Shown: one piece after another, positions 46,721-59,100 of the stretch
How the letters are laid out: every line of letters starts with the position of its first letter
Numbering within the stretch: the stretch's first letter is position 1
DNA from: Gnetum montanum
Lineage: Eukaryota; Streptophyta; Gnetopsida; Gnetales; Gnetaceae
Length of the DNA stretch: 64,000 bases
Direction of reading: 5' to 3'
NCBI GenBank assembly: GCA_015680685.1
Contig: MNCI01030123.1
Coordinates: forward strand, 326,918 to 390,917
Notes under the pieces: generated by a model
Database searches by the model: none
What the model was told of the DNA's origin: nothing
Seen by the model: the letters and a program-made list of their open reading frames with translations, nothing else
Translations under genes and position numbers: made by a program

Positions 46721-49150
46721 ATAAGGCATATGCCTTGGTACTTTTATAAATATCGATGTCATTTTTGTATGGACAATGTGTTCAAATTTTTAAATCACTC
46801 AAGTAAAATTTGTAATGCAATACTCTAGTTGGTCAAGTCATTCAAGTTACTTTGACATTTTGTAATTAAACTCTATTCCAATTTTGTAAACTTATGCATG
46901 AGTTTTTAGTCAATCATGAGGGTATGATGCATTATGATTTGGTTGATTGCATCAACACATCAGCATTGACATAGGGTTAGCTACATTGATATAAAGATAA
47001 TAAATGCTTATAAAAAGCATGCACCAATCACGTTTACAGTACCATTTGGTTGATAGCATAGCGAAGGTCTTGCAATTTGTTTTCATTGGACTTTGAATCT
47101 GTCAATGCTCATACCATGAACTAAGTTGATTGCTTAAAGTCTTATTTGAGTTATTATATATTTGGACACATTTTCATGAACAACAATAAGATTGAAACCA
47201 TTTTATCTTAATTGCAATACTTAGCTTAGTTTAATGATTTATTTAATTCCATTGTTCTTTTCTTTTACATGTACTTAGTTAATTACTTTACATTCTATCA
47301 TGGATTAATTACGTAGCATGAATACAACTAGTTTTGAGCATAAATACGTTAATGTTTGGTAATCCTGGCAATGTGCTACTTGGTATGCCTAGTAGTTGAT
47401 ATTTAGTAATCCAACAACATTAGTGTAAGTTTATGATATGCATGGATGCTTAATGCTTACATTAGACTAGATTTACTTCTTGCACTTAGATTGGATTTTT
47501 TAGATTTTTAATATTTCTTAATATTTTAATGTGGCCTTCACAATGTCAATATCATATGCCTCAATCATACTTTACCCTACATACTAGAGCTACACAAGTA
47601 TGACTAGGAAGACAATGACTAGTGATAAATAATGGAACTATCAAAATACTGAAACTAGTATAGTCCAAGGAATTTGACCAAGTTGCATGTGAATACTTTT
47701 GATCTGTATGGTTAGGTCTAGAGTCTACTCTTCCACTCATCAAAGATTGCAAATAAAAGAGGTGTTAAAGGTAAAAGGATAAAGAGGATAAAGATTCGAA
47801 CACAAGACCTTAAGCTTAAGAAAAGGTAGAAAGCAAAAGGAAAACAAAAGTTATAAGGTGTCAACAAAGTAGAGAATGCTTAGTTATGAAGCATCATCTA
47901 ATTTTATCCTTTTAGTAAAAATCTTGGGTGTGACATCATCCGCTTCCTCAAAGAATCTTCCTCCAAGAATATTTGTAGGCAATTCTTCATTTTCCCCCAA
48001 CCTCTTTAGTTTTTTCATCTTCTGCATATCTTTTTCCACAAAAGTTCATCACATGAATCATCTTTAACTTTTTTCTTTGTTTAGGACTAGTTTCTCCTAA
48101 TAATTGATATCTAGCTAGAACTAAGTTTTTTCCTAGTTATCACATAGCTAAGTTCTTGTACATATTATGAAACATAAAGAACATTTAAAAGGAAAAAGAG
48201 AAAAATTGCCTTTTGTTGTGCAATGTTGTCACTTTTTTGCATCATTTTTTATCTTTTCTTTTCAATTTTTTTTCTAAATAACTATGCTTTTTTTACATCA
48301 TGCTTATATCTTGTTCTCTTTTTTTTTTTCATGAAGAACTATGCTTTCACTACATTTTTTTTCCTTCTAAACAACCATACTTCCTATGTGCTACTTTGAT
48401 TTACTTCATCTTACTCATCTAGCATGGGGGTGGTTAGTCACTTTGTTGAATCAATTTTTGATTTTGATCATATGAATATAGTGGTTTCCAATAGCTCTTA
48501 TGGGTCTACATAATGTAATAAAATATCAATTTTAGTTTCTATTTATCATTAATAAACTAACTATTTTGAAATAGATTTATGGAAATGTTAAATAGTTTTT
48601 TTAGTTAGGTTTGTTGGTTGACTCTAGTTTTCANAAGTAGGTATTTAATGGCTACCATGCTTATATGTCTCTAGGTAAGCCCGCTGGTAGGCAAGGGTGG
48701 GACCCAAGAACACATATATAAATAATTTTAAAACAAATTTAATCAGGTCGCATAGATTTTGAAACAATAAAATAGATGTTGCAAGTTCAAGTTTCTAGCC
48801 TTAAACATCAAATATTTTTGTTTTTCAATTTTTTCTTTCTGTAAAAAGAGGTAGTTTTTTCTACATGCTAAGGAAGTTTGTATGCTCTCCCTTTGTGGCA
48901 CGGTGTAAATTTAACAAGCACTGCAACTTATCTACCAATAATCNGCTTTTATCTTGTTCAGAGTGAAACAAATATGGTAGGTATCACTGAAAGCATAAAC
49001 AAAATAAAAAACACATGCACCTTCATTTATTAAAACCTGCTTGGCAAGATCTAAAAGAAATCTGGCCGAGAGTTTGGACATGATGAAACAAGACAGAAAA
49101 AACCAAATAGGAGGAGGAAGGTAGAAGAGAGGAGCCAAGAATCAGATCGA
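46721..49150. other. Intergenic sequence with two ambiguous bases
   Basis: No gene recognised. 48240-48360 is T-rich. Single N calls are at 48634 and 48944. GTGTTCGAATC on the minus strand at about 47793-47803 and AAGTTCAAGTTTC at about 48786 resemble tRNA B-boxes and might be SINE debris. Confidence 0.4.
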
Positions 49151-49151
49151 G

Positions 49152-49186
49152 AGACTGACAGACAGACAGAAAGAAAGAAAGAAAGA
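49152..49186. repeat. (GACA)n(GAAA)n microsatellite
   Basis: Several GACA units followed by several GAAA units, upstream of the host gene. Confidence 0.9.
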
Positions 49187-49411
49187 GGAAGAGCGCGGCA
49201 TCGTTAGCAGGGAGAGATTGAGCAAAGAGTAGATACGATTGTTGATCTCCTTTGATTGAATCGGTGGGAAGGGAAAACACAGAAGACGCAAAGAAAAAGC
49301 GCGGAAACAGTAGTTGCATAACAGACAAGAGCACAGAAGGGAGGTGCAGGGGCAGGGGCAGGCCGCGAATTTAGCGATTTGCAGACGCGGCGTTTGGCGC
49401 AAGGGTTTGAA

Positions 49412-49453
49412 ATGCCGGCAGCGCAGGCCGAAGAGACACGATTCGGCCGATAA
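49412..49453 (+). CDS. Upstream ORF 1 in the leader (13 codons)
   Basis: ATG at 49412 (context GAAATGCC, purine at -3) encodes M-P-A-A-Q-A-E-E-T-R-F-G-R and stops at 49453. It matters only if transcription starts upstream of it, which is unproved. Confidence 0.3.
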   Translation: MPAAQAEETRFGR

Positions 49454-49503
49454 ATTGCATCAGAAGAATTTGGAGTGTTGGCTTGTGGCCGCTTCTTTTG
49501 TTG

Positions 49504-49528
49504 CAGCAGCAGCAGCAGCAGCAGCAGC
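49504..49528. repeat. (CAG)8 microsatellite
   Basis: Eight CAG/GCA units in the leader. Confidence 0.95.
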
Positions 49529-49554
49529 TTCGCTTCGACGCAAGGGTTTTGGAA

Positions 49555-49623
49555 ATGCCGACGGATGCAAGGCCAAGGCCCAGGCCGAGGCCGAGGCCGA
49601 GGTTGTGGCTATACGACGAATGA
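49555..49623 (+). CDS. Upstream ORF 2 in the leader, Pro-Arg repeat peptide (22 codons)
   Basis: ATG at 49555 (context GAAATGCC) encodes M-P-T-D-A and then an R-P repeat: R-P-R-P-R-P-R-P-R-P-R, followed by L-W-L-Y-D-E and TGA at 49623. It starts in a segment repeated from uORF 1. Arg-Pro repeats are known to slow ribosomes, so it could limit translation of the main ORF if it is transcribed. Confidence 0.35.
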   Translation: MPTDARPRPRPRPRPRLWLYDE

Positions 49624-49638
49624 GGGGCAGAGCATTTT

Positions 49639-49659
49639 GATAGATAGATAGATAGATAG
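49639..49659. repeat. (GATA)5 microsatellite
   Basis: Five GATA units in the leader. Confidence 0.95.
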
Positions 49660-49736
49660 CCGCAGTTGATCGTTGGGCCGTTTCGTTTTGGTTTGGTTTG
49701 TTTTGTTTCTTCGGTGCAGAATTTAGCGTGATCACG

Positions 49737-49766
49737 AGGAGGAGTAGGAGTAGGAGTAGGAGTAGG
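49737..49766. repeat. (AGTAGG)n hexanucleotide repeat before the start codon
   Basis: About four and a half copies of AGTAGG end seven bases before the main ATG. Confidence 0.9.
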
Positions 49767-49772
49767 TTTAGG

Positions 49773-50117
49773 ATGCTGGAAGTGAAAGCAGACGGTGAGC
49801 CGTTGCTGGAGCGCAAGCACCGCCTGGCGAGGGCGTGCACGGCGCGTACGTCAGCTCGCCTTGCGCCTCTCGCACCGTCCATTGAGCGCTCCGCATCACG
49901 CAATTCCAGAGCCTGCGCTAACGGCGGAGGCGGCAACGGCAACGGCAGCGGCAGCGGCGATGATGTGATTGTGAATGGTAACAACAACAACAACAACAGC
50001 AACGGCGACGACCGGAACTTCGTGACGGTGCTGACATCTCCGCCGTCGCCGGCGCAGCGCCAGCGCTGGCTCGTGCGCAACATGTGGGAATTCGCGTCCG
50101 TGCTCAACTTCTTTCAC
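49773..50117 (+). CDS. DDR4-like exon 1
   Basis: 115 codons, ending F-F-H before GTGAGT. It contains a poly-Asn run from (AAC)n at about 49980-49997 and a Gly/Asn/Ser-rich stretch. The long open frame on the opposite strand here is a by-product of high GC. Confidence 0.85.
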
Positions 50118-53100
50118 GTGAGTGAGTTGTTCCCACGCTTTGCAGTTGTTGAAGATGCCAGTCTGCTGTGTAAAGTGTTTGTTGTGATGAATCGAGTTGT
50201 CTTTAGAATCAAATTTTGCAGAATCGCGCGGTATTTGATTGGCTGCTTTTTGTTTTTTTTTGGTTTCATTCTGCTAAATAAATGTAGCATGGTTCTTTGC
50301 TCTGCCTTCTGGAATTTTGAGATTTATTGAAGATTGCTGATCTAAACTCTTTAAAAGTATGTTCAGAGCATTTTTTCCCTTGCATTTTATGCTTGTTAGC
50401 ATACAATTGAAACAAGAACGGCCTTACATTCCTGCATTCATTTCTCTTACTGGAATTTTCATTTTCTTTTGCGTATCACTGCTGACAACAATTGAAGGTA
50501 ATTCCCTGCTATCGTTCTGGCCCCTTTTTCGTCACTATCCAACAAATTTTCCTGTTCAAACAGTGGAAAGTAATAGCTTCGTATGACCTTTAGTAACGGT
50601 TCAGTCTAATCTGCTTCTGTGTCTGTTGTGCCCTGCTTTTGCGGTAGACATTATCAGCTTAATTTCAAATTTTGCGCATTCTTAAATTTATGTTTTGGTT
50701 TTTTATCTTATTTTGCAAACATTGACAAGAGGGAAAGCCATGTTAGGTTATTATTTTCATGCTTTAATTTTCCCAACGTTTAGATGATATAATTTAATTC
50801 GGTTATATGGCTATGTTCAAGTTTATGCGAATTGATTCCTTATTGTTTAAAGATTGCAGGTCTTCCGACCTGTTTTGAACCTTGGCGTTGAGTTTGCTGC
50901 AGAGGAGCTAGAACTTTCATTAATCACACCAAATAATTTGCTTTCGGATATACACATACCAATGCTGAAAGTAGGCGCCTTATTTTTGTTGTTTGTTTTT
51001 CTGACTTTGCATCGTCAGTACTTTAGTGTTTGTCTTGCATATGGTTTATCAATTCATTAGTGTTTTACTGCAACAAGTGAAATTAGTGAAATTGATGATG
51101 ATAGAAATTTCTCACCTAGTTACTTTTAGAAAATATGTTTCAAGATATCAATTGTTCTTTTGTGTTTCTGTTGGACGATGAACTTATCAAACAGGGTACT
51201 TAAACAGCGAAAACATCTATGAATCTGAATTCAGTGGCAAAACTATATTATATTATGTAAAAAGAGGTGCCCAAGAGTGAGTTCTAAAATCCTTACGGGG
51301 TCATGGTTCTTAAATGGACATAATAAAATGCTTAAGTTTTTTGTTAGTTTAATTAGCGTTTTTGGGGTTGGGCAAAACAAAAATGATTGCAAAGGTGCAC
51401 ATACCATATGGCTGTGGTTAATTTCAAATGAGAAGTCACCTTGATGCAAGGTCAGTATTCAAAAGGAAAATTATTCCTATAACTCAAATAATCAAATCGA
51501 GATGATACTTAAAAGAGATGACAAGAAGTTTTGGAAATATCTGCAAACAAAAAAATTCAAAAGCTTAAAGAAACACAGCATAATTATTAATAGCATCTTC
51601 ATAGAATGGTTGGCCATCGGAAACAGATTTGCTATTTACAAATTTGAATTGAATTGTCTGTGCAATGCTTTGTTGCTTTGCAAAGTAAATACCAAGCTTA
51701 GCACATTTGCTGCTTCCAAAACTGTACATTTATGCATTATTGTTTGCAGCAATAGGTGCTGTTGTCTTTACTACATGCTTGTCATGATCTGTAACTTTTG
51801 CATACCTCCATTTCCACAATGATCACCACCGTCCAGAAAAAAGGGAACAGGAAGAAATTCAAGTAGTAGATTGTTGATACATTCAATTTGCTACAAAACT
51901 TTAATTTGTTATGGATTGGTTAAATGATTTAAAATTTTGGTATATAATTGTGAGGATCAACTACTTATATTTAATTCACCTGTTATAACTATATATGTTC
52001 AATATTCAATTTTAGATATTAATGAATTATGAATACTTTCAAGGTACCAAGATTTGCGATAGTATGCTGAAATAGTGAGTAATATCTCTTCAAAGCTGAA
52101 ATCTCTATATTTGAAATACAACCAAAACAGATAATTTTACAGTGGTTTCTGCTTATTCTGCTTCTTTGTTAAGAACTAGAGTTTCTTAATTGTTTTTGAA
52201 CTGTTTATACGTAGAACTTAATAATTTGTTGTTTATGAAATATAATGCTATTGGTTAACTAGAACATTTGGTAAAAAATATGGGTTGCTGGCTTTAAAGT
52301 ATATATTTAGATTTCTAGAATTCTGAAAAGTGTGAATAATATAAAAAACTGTACAGCAGAGAAGATGTGAGCAACAGAAAGTTTTGTACCAGATAGCACC
52401 GTTACAGTCATTAACACCGCTGTCATGACTCATGCCCATCTTCATGGCACTATCGCAATTGTTGAAATTTGTTAAACAAGGCTATTAATTGACACTGGCA
52501 ACACAGCCACAAACACATTAAATTTTAAGTAAGATGTCTTCCCCCTGGAAATTGACAAAGAAAGACCTAAAGCATTTTGCTTTCTTCCTAAAAAAAGAAG
52601 TGCTCTTAACTCTTCTAGGACTTGAAAACTAACTCTGACAAGTCCTTTCTTTGCCTTGGAAGTCCACCAAACCTCAAGTAAACATCAAGTCTTGCATTCT
52701 TTTTATTAATAGCTTAGATTAGTAGATCAGCAAATTGATTTCTGATGCTGACATGGTGTAGAATTATGGGTTTGCCTTCTAATTTTTCTGTCTTCATTAT
52801 GGTGACTTTATCCCATCTATATGGGCTGGCCCTTAAGGAAGGTGAAGGTTTGACAATGACTTTCTATGGCAGGCTGTCTACCTAATGCCATAGCATGAAT
52901 CCATATTTTTACCATGCCTCAGGTTGCCATATGTCTCAGCATTCCCCAGGTTTTTGCAAATCATAAGTCACATGCTCTAACCAAGTGAGCAATGCCTCAT
53001 TGATGCTTTATAATTTTCTTTTGATGTAGTTATGTTTAATGCCAATGTGATTTCTTCTTGCAGCTGGCGCTTCTACAAGCTAATGGCTGAAATGTCATAA

Positions 53101-56100
53101 CAAGTAATGGAATAGGTGTCTCGTTTTGCAAATTTTTTGCAAATGTTGAATATCTACATGATTGATTTTGATGCTTCACTCATTGCAACCTATTCAATTT
53201 CATGAAAATGTTGACTATCTAGATGATTGATTTTGATGCTTCACACATTACAACCTATTCAAGTTCAGTGGGAGAGAGCTGTATAATATTGCTTGCAAGA
53301 TTTCATAAAATCAGATTTAGGCCATGAAGTAGCATTAAGCAAACTATCTCCAGATTCATTGACTCTAGTAATGGTTTTTTTAGTTAATTTAATTGGCCCA
53401 GAGGCCAACTACCTGTTGTAAATCTGGTAACACTATAATTTTCTATCCATAACGCTCTGGGGAGAGCTTATGGGTAACACTAACTAATATTCCATCTATA
53501 ACATTCCAGAGAGAGTCTGTCAGTAATGCTAAATAATATTACATTCATAATGCTCCAAGGAGAGCCTATAAGTAACGCGAAATAATATTTCATGCATTAT
53601 GCCAACATATTTGCTCCAAGAGAATCTGTGGCTTCTGTGTTAATGTCTTCATATTGCAATGCATAAGGAATGAAATTCAGGAGGGCAAGGGGAGCATGCA
53701 TGGAAAACAACAGTGCATGAGAATTCAGCAAGCAGCTGTTAGCATAGTGGGAGTCACAGATGGGTTGAAGACAAAACTGCCAGTAGTGTGTAACTCTCTG
53801 TTCAACTTATCCTTATGAAGATCGGATCCGATCATAGATTGTTTTCTCATTCCTAAGATTCCGGATTGCAGATCGCAATTCTGAATTATGATATCAAAGA
53901 ACATTAAAAGATATTGAATTTTTATTCAGTTTTAAAAGTATGTGCAATTAAGAAGTTAAAAAATAAAAAATTCATAGAAAACAATATCTTCAAATTTAAA
54001 ATAGAAATTTCTAAACATGTTAATATAACAACATTGCATTAAGCATGAACATCAGCATAGATTCATTGTTTATACTCCCATATACATTACAAAAAGTTTC
54101 AAATGGAAGCTACACTGTAGTATTTAGTATTCATTGTCAACTAAAACAAATGAGCTGAAAAATGTCTGAAATCAGCTACTTAAGTGATTCAAAATGAGTT
54201 GAAGAATGCACTGCTGAGCTCTTGAAGAATGCATTATTGAGCTCCTCAGGAATGTGTTATACTCCAAAGGCATTGCTCCTTGCAGAAAAATGTAACATTC
54301 GAAGTGTTGAAAACCTTGAAATTATTGATGATGCATATCCAGAATGTTTTATTCTTATTCTTTCTACTTTTATAATTGTAGGGTGTCTCAAATTTTGTTA
54401 TTCAGATGGTGTTTTAATGTTTAAAGTAATATTCAAAGTTAGAGAGTGTAAATTTTTAATTGATGTTTTTAAAAATTTCGTTATCTGGAATCACCTGAAA
54501 TCATAAGTATGGTCCAACTGCAATCAGATTCCAATTGTTCGGATCATGATCCCGATTGATTTTCATAAGTATGGTCGAACTGCATTGAAAAGTCATTTGG
54601 TCTTTGTTTTTTAAGGACAAGCTAGATATGAGTTAACTGTGGGTAGCATCTTAACCACAGTTTTGGGATGTGAGGTCACTGCAGATTGCAGTTTGGTTAT
54701 TTGAAATTTTTGGAGTGATTTTACTTGAATTAGGTACTGAACTGAGTCCACGGACATGGCACACCTCTAAATAGGCATGGGTGATAACATCTGCGGGATA
54801 GGTAGCATTTTCTAACAAAGCCAATGTAAGAAGGGGGTATGAAGACTTGAAGAGTGAAGATGTGTTGTTCGAAAAACTTGGGCTCTGTGAATTGAGTTTA
54901 TTCTCATTGTAATTTTTTCCTTTGAAGTTCTAAGTAATAAAGGTTGTTTCTGTTTCTTATTCCATTCAGTCCAAGTTAGACCTCGAGTTGTTTTGACTTG
55001 CATTTTTCCATTCTATGGAAGAATGTGGAATCTAGCCCATATTGTAATAGTATCAAAGCTATGTTTTGGAGCATTGTTTAGTATCTTTTATTGTTGAGAT
55101 CATCTACTGAATTAATTCTTTTGAGGGTAGGATCCAATTGTTGAGGTAATTTGGAATTCTGTTGTGGATGCTCATTTTCCATTGAGTTGTGGGTTTGAGC
55201 ACATATTTCTGAGTGGAATTTTTTCAATTTGGATTTATTGGATTTAATGTTGGAAGTAATTGTAGATTTAGATATCCAACTGTTCAATTGAGTCAGGGTT
55301 TGTTGGCAGTTGATTTAGAAATTTTGGTTTTGGTTGTGGCCATTTGGGATTACGTAATTCTAGTTGAATTTGCTTCTGGGTTGCTTTGATTTGTTCATAG
55401 TAGTTGTGAAACCATTTTTGGGTATTGGCTGTTGTGCTATTTTGTATCTATTTCATTTGGTATTCATTATGACACTTAAGAAGAAGATTGTCCAATCTTT
55501 AAGCAAGGAGATTTAAGAGCTGACAGTTGCGTTTAAACCTTTCTTAAAGAAATCCATGGATCTTTAACCACGGCAAGCACTTCAAAGCTACTTGAGCCTA
55601 AGTCTAAGCCTATCCAAGAAGAAGTTGAAGAGGGCAACGGAGAATATGCAATGAGATAGAGATAGAAGAAAATCCTTTTGCTTCAAAACTTGGGACAAGG
55701 AAGTGCCAAGAACCAAGGATTTTTAAGGAGAGGAACCCAAGGGCCTTAATCAATGCTTCAAGGTCACACTCAAGATAATTTAAATTTAATGAGGAGGATG
55801 AGGCAAGATTGGCAAGAGCAGTTTGTAATGCTTCAAGATTATTGTATGTTGAGCTACCCAGCTTCAATGGAGTGGATGAGATAAATTTCTTACTTTCTTG
55901 GTTGAGAGCATTAAAGAAGCACTTCATGTTTGTGGTACATGGAGTGTGTGCATACTGTGCAAAGAACTACACACCCATCAAGGAATGGCAATCGGAGTTT
56001 ATAGTGAAGATCAAATTTGAGAAAAGTTCAGTTAGGTAAGAAGCCATCAAGAACTACTTTTATGTTGATTTTGTTGAAGTCTTGAATCAAGCCACTGTCT

Positions 56101-59100
56101 TTTGTGTTGATTACGAGCAAGCCTTAAATTTCTTGGGAGATCTACAAATGATTTATCAAAAAGAGGTGTACTTTCTGAGCCTGAAACTCTTGATATGGCA
56201 TATGATTTGACTATCAAAACTGAGAATAAGGTGAATGGGTTTGGCAACACTGGTCAAAAGGCTTCCACTGACAAAGAGAAAGGCTACACAAGTCTTCAAA
56301 CGGCCAAATATCCAAGCTAAATTCCAAGGGAGAACTTTATGACAAGAAGCAGTGGTAGAATAAGGATAAAAGCAAGGATAAAGACTCCACTATGGACCAA
56401 AGCAAGGGAAGCAAAGGTCAAGGAAATGCTTCGTATAGAATTTAATGTTTCAAATGTAGTGATTATGACCACAAACAATGGGAATGTGCCAAGCCAGAGA
56501 ACAATAAATGAAGGAGCTTCAAGCAATTGAGAAATGAGAGATTTCTCAACAAGAGGCTTAAAGAGTTGATTCACATGCCCACAAATTGAGGATGTAATTG
56601 ATCTGAACATATGTACATATTGTTTAAAATGTTAATCAAATTGAACATCTTTCAAGGATGCTATTGTTCAGATTAAGCTGAGATCTTAGGACTGGAGAGT
56701 TTTTGCATGTTTAATTGATGGAAGTGCACAAGAGAATCCTATAGGGTTCATTAACTCTCAAGAGACCATGTCTAAGTTGAAAGAGCAATTTATCCTTGAC
56801 GTCAACATTGGAAGCTTCAATTATGTTAATGCTATACTTAGACTTACATGAAATTTTGATGATCAAGCAAAGTTTGTTCGAACTAAGAATATTTTGTTAG
56901 TACCAAAGTGATGGTATTTCCAATTTGTATCCATTGACATTAGAATAACTAAGGGCTCATTTTACCATTCATGCTTTTCTTAAATTTCTCAACAAGAAGG
57001 AATATATTAGATAACATGATAAGGCTAGTGTGGATTTGTTGTTGGCTCCACAATTGCTTCAATGGATAGTGAAAACACAATTGATTTGCCAACTGAGGTT
57101 GAGCCTTTGGCAAGAAAATTTTAGATCTTTTCAAGGGAAAATTAGAAGGCTTGACACCAATGAGGAACATTATGCTATGAATTTGACTTCGCACTGTTGT
57201 CACCATTCCAAATGAGAGAGCCTACTAAATGATTTCACATGAAAGGAAAGAGCTTTACAAGCAAGTTGCTTCATCAATTTCTTCATACACTTTGCCAGAT
57301 GTATTAAGGGTCATTACATAGAGGCTCAATGTCCATCCTTTTACGTGGGGTCGCAAGAGGGTTGGAATATGAGCCAAAGCTTAACCTCTTTTTGAGTGGC
57401 TATGCCTAGGCTTGAACCCAAGTTTTATGCTTGAGAAACAATTACCTTGTGAGTGCTCAAAGTGATGTCCCCTACTTTACTAGCTGTATTGTTTCCACAA
57501 CCCCAAAGAAAAAAAAAAATGAAGAAGAAGAAGAAAAAGAAAGGAAAGTATATGGATGAATTGAGAATGTGCGTCAATTCTTGGGCTGTAAATAAGCTTA
57601 TTATTTGTTACAAATTTTCTATTCGTAGGATGGATGACATAGTGAATATTTTTTTTTCAATTGTTGCCATTTTTTAAAATATAAATATAAAGACTGGATA
57701 TCATCAAAATAGGGTTAGACCATTTGATGAAAGGAAAAAAACCTACAAGACTCCTGGTGAACTTTTTGAATGATTTCCAATGCCTTTTGGTTTGACTGAT
57801 GAATCAGCTACATTAACGAAGCTAATGCATGACGAACTATGAGATTTGATTGAAAAATGTTTTATTATTTTCTTTGATGACATTATGGTGTATAGTGCTA
57901 ATGAAATACAACACCTTTGTCACTTGAGATTGGTCTTAAAGAATTAAAATTGGATGAAGCGAAGTTGGTGATCTAAGCCAATAAGTGTCATTTCTTGAAA
58001 AGGGAAATTTTCTACCTTAGGTATGTGGTATTTAAGAATGAGGTAAGGATGGAACCATTTAAGAATGGCTAACTTCCAGGAACAGCTTTAGAAAGAATTT
58101 TAGTGTTGTTTCATGGCCAATGTGTTGTCTATTGAGACAGAATAAGAACTTTCAGTGGACCAAGCAAATGAATGAGGGTATTGGACTTTTGAAGGAGAGA
58201 ATTGAGAGTGACCCTGAACCTGTCCTTGCCATTCCAAAGCTTTCTGAGTGCTTTGAAGTGGAGGTGGATGTAAGTGGGCATGTGATTGGAGTTGTTTTCC
58301 TCTAAGGTAAACTATTAGTATTCCTTTCTGATAAGTTGATTGAATTAGGCAAAAAAGTATTGTGTATATGAAAATGAATTTTATGCTTTTCTTCAAGAAA
58401 TGAAGCATTTAAGACATTTTCTTCTCCCAATTTTTGCTTTTGGTTGATCATGAAGCTCTACAATTCTTGAATTTGCAAAAGACATTGAGTGCTAAATATA
58501 TGAAATGGGTAGTGCAATTATAAGAGTTTAATTTTGTGGTCAAGCATTGGAGTGGGAAGAACAATGTGGTGGTGGATGCTCTTTCAAGGATCCATGTGGT
58601 CAATGCTTCATCATGTCAAGTAGAAAGTTCTAATTAATTGATTCCTTTTTAGGGTGTCTGTTATCTTCACAACACTTGCCATCAACTAATCTGAGCACTT
58701 CTTCGCCTAATTCTTTCATTTCTAAGTGCTTAAGCAGAGGTTTATCTGTCTAAAGTTGATTTGAAAATCTTGAATTTCAAAATAACTGTTTGTTGTTCAG
58801 TTTGTGCTGTACATGAATTTGATTCTTGTTCGTAGATTGTTGTTGTTGCCACTTACTGACTCTTTGAGTTGTTGCCTATGTTTCTCTATTGCCTTGATTG
58901 TATTGTTAGTTTTCCCTCTGATTTAAGAACCCATATTCTTCGAACATTCCCTTTTATAGTGTTCAAAAATACCAACATAGCATAAATTCTTGTTCATTTA
59001 TAGTGCATACAAGTATGAAATCTTCAGCTCTAATGATTTTAGAGGCAATGGAGCAAAGAGGTCCAATTTTAACATGCAAGCTTGATTTAAATCCCAACTT

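Larger units (their letters stand above)
49200..50117 (+). promoter_or_regulatory. CpG-rich promoter, leader and first-exon segment
   Basis: GC and CpG content rise sharply here compared with the whole remaining window, which is CpG-poor. The segment covers the putative promoter and leader and all of exon 1. No clear TATA box was found, so the transcript start is unknown. CpG retention fits a promoter kept free of DNA methylation. Confidence 0.5.
54600..58640 (+). mobile_element. Element F: truncated Ty3/gypsy element in intron 2
   Basis: Same family as elements A and C. A 5' LTR remnant (about 54600-55045, left edge unknown) is followed by a primer site TAGTATCAAAGCTATG at 55048-55063. Gag follows from ATG 55469, then RT and RNase H to about 58630. 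No integrase and no 3' LTR were found, so it is 3'-truncated. It lies in the gene's own orientation and is heavily stopped. Confidence 0.75.

Noticed and set aside
49314-49640. Sense-strand open frame with a poly-Ala run
   Set aside because: It has no ATG at the start, the Ala run comes from (CAG)n read in another frame, and no domain is visible.
49460-50107. Long open frame (215 codons) on the minus strand over exon 1
   Set aside because: It mirrors the GC-rich sense exon and simple repeats (Leu, Pro and Ala runs). The sense strand has a clear DDT-domain match and splice site.
52500-52760. Antisense copia polyprotein tail
   Set aside because: A short N-Q-F-A-D-L-L-like string is visible on the minus strand but no second motif supports it.
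53420-53620. CRISPR-like regular spacing
   Set aside because: The whole 49-bp unit repeats, with no unique spacers, and the context is a plant intron.
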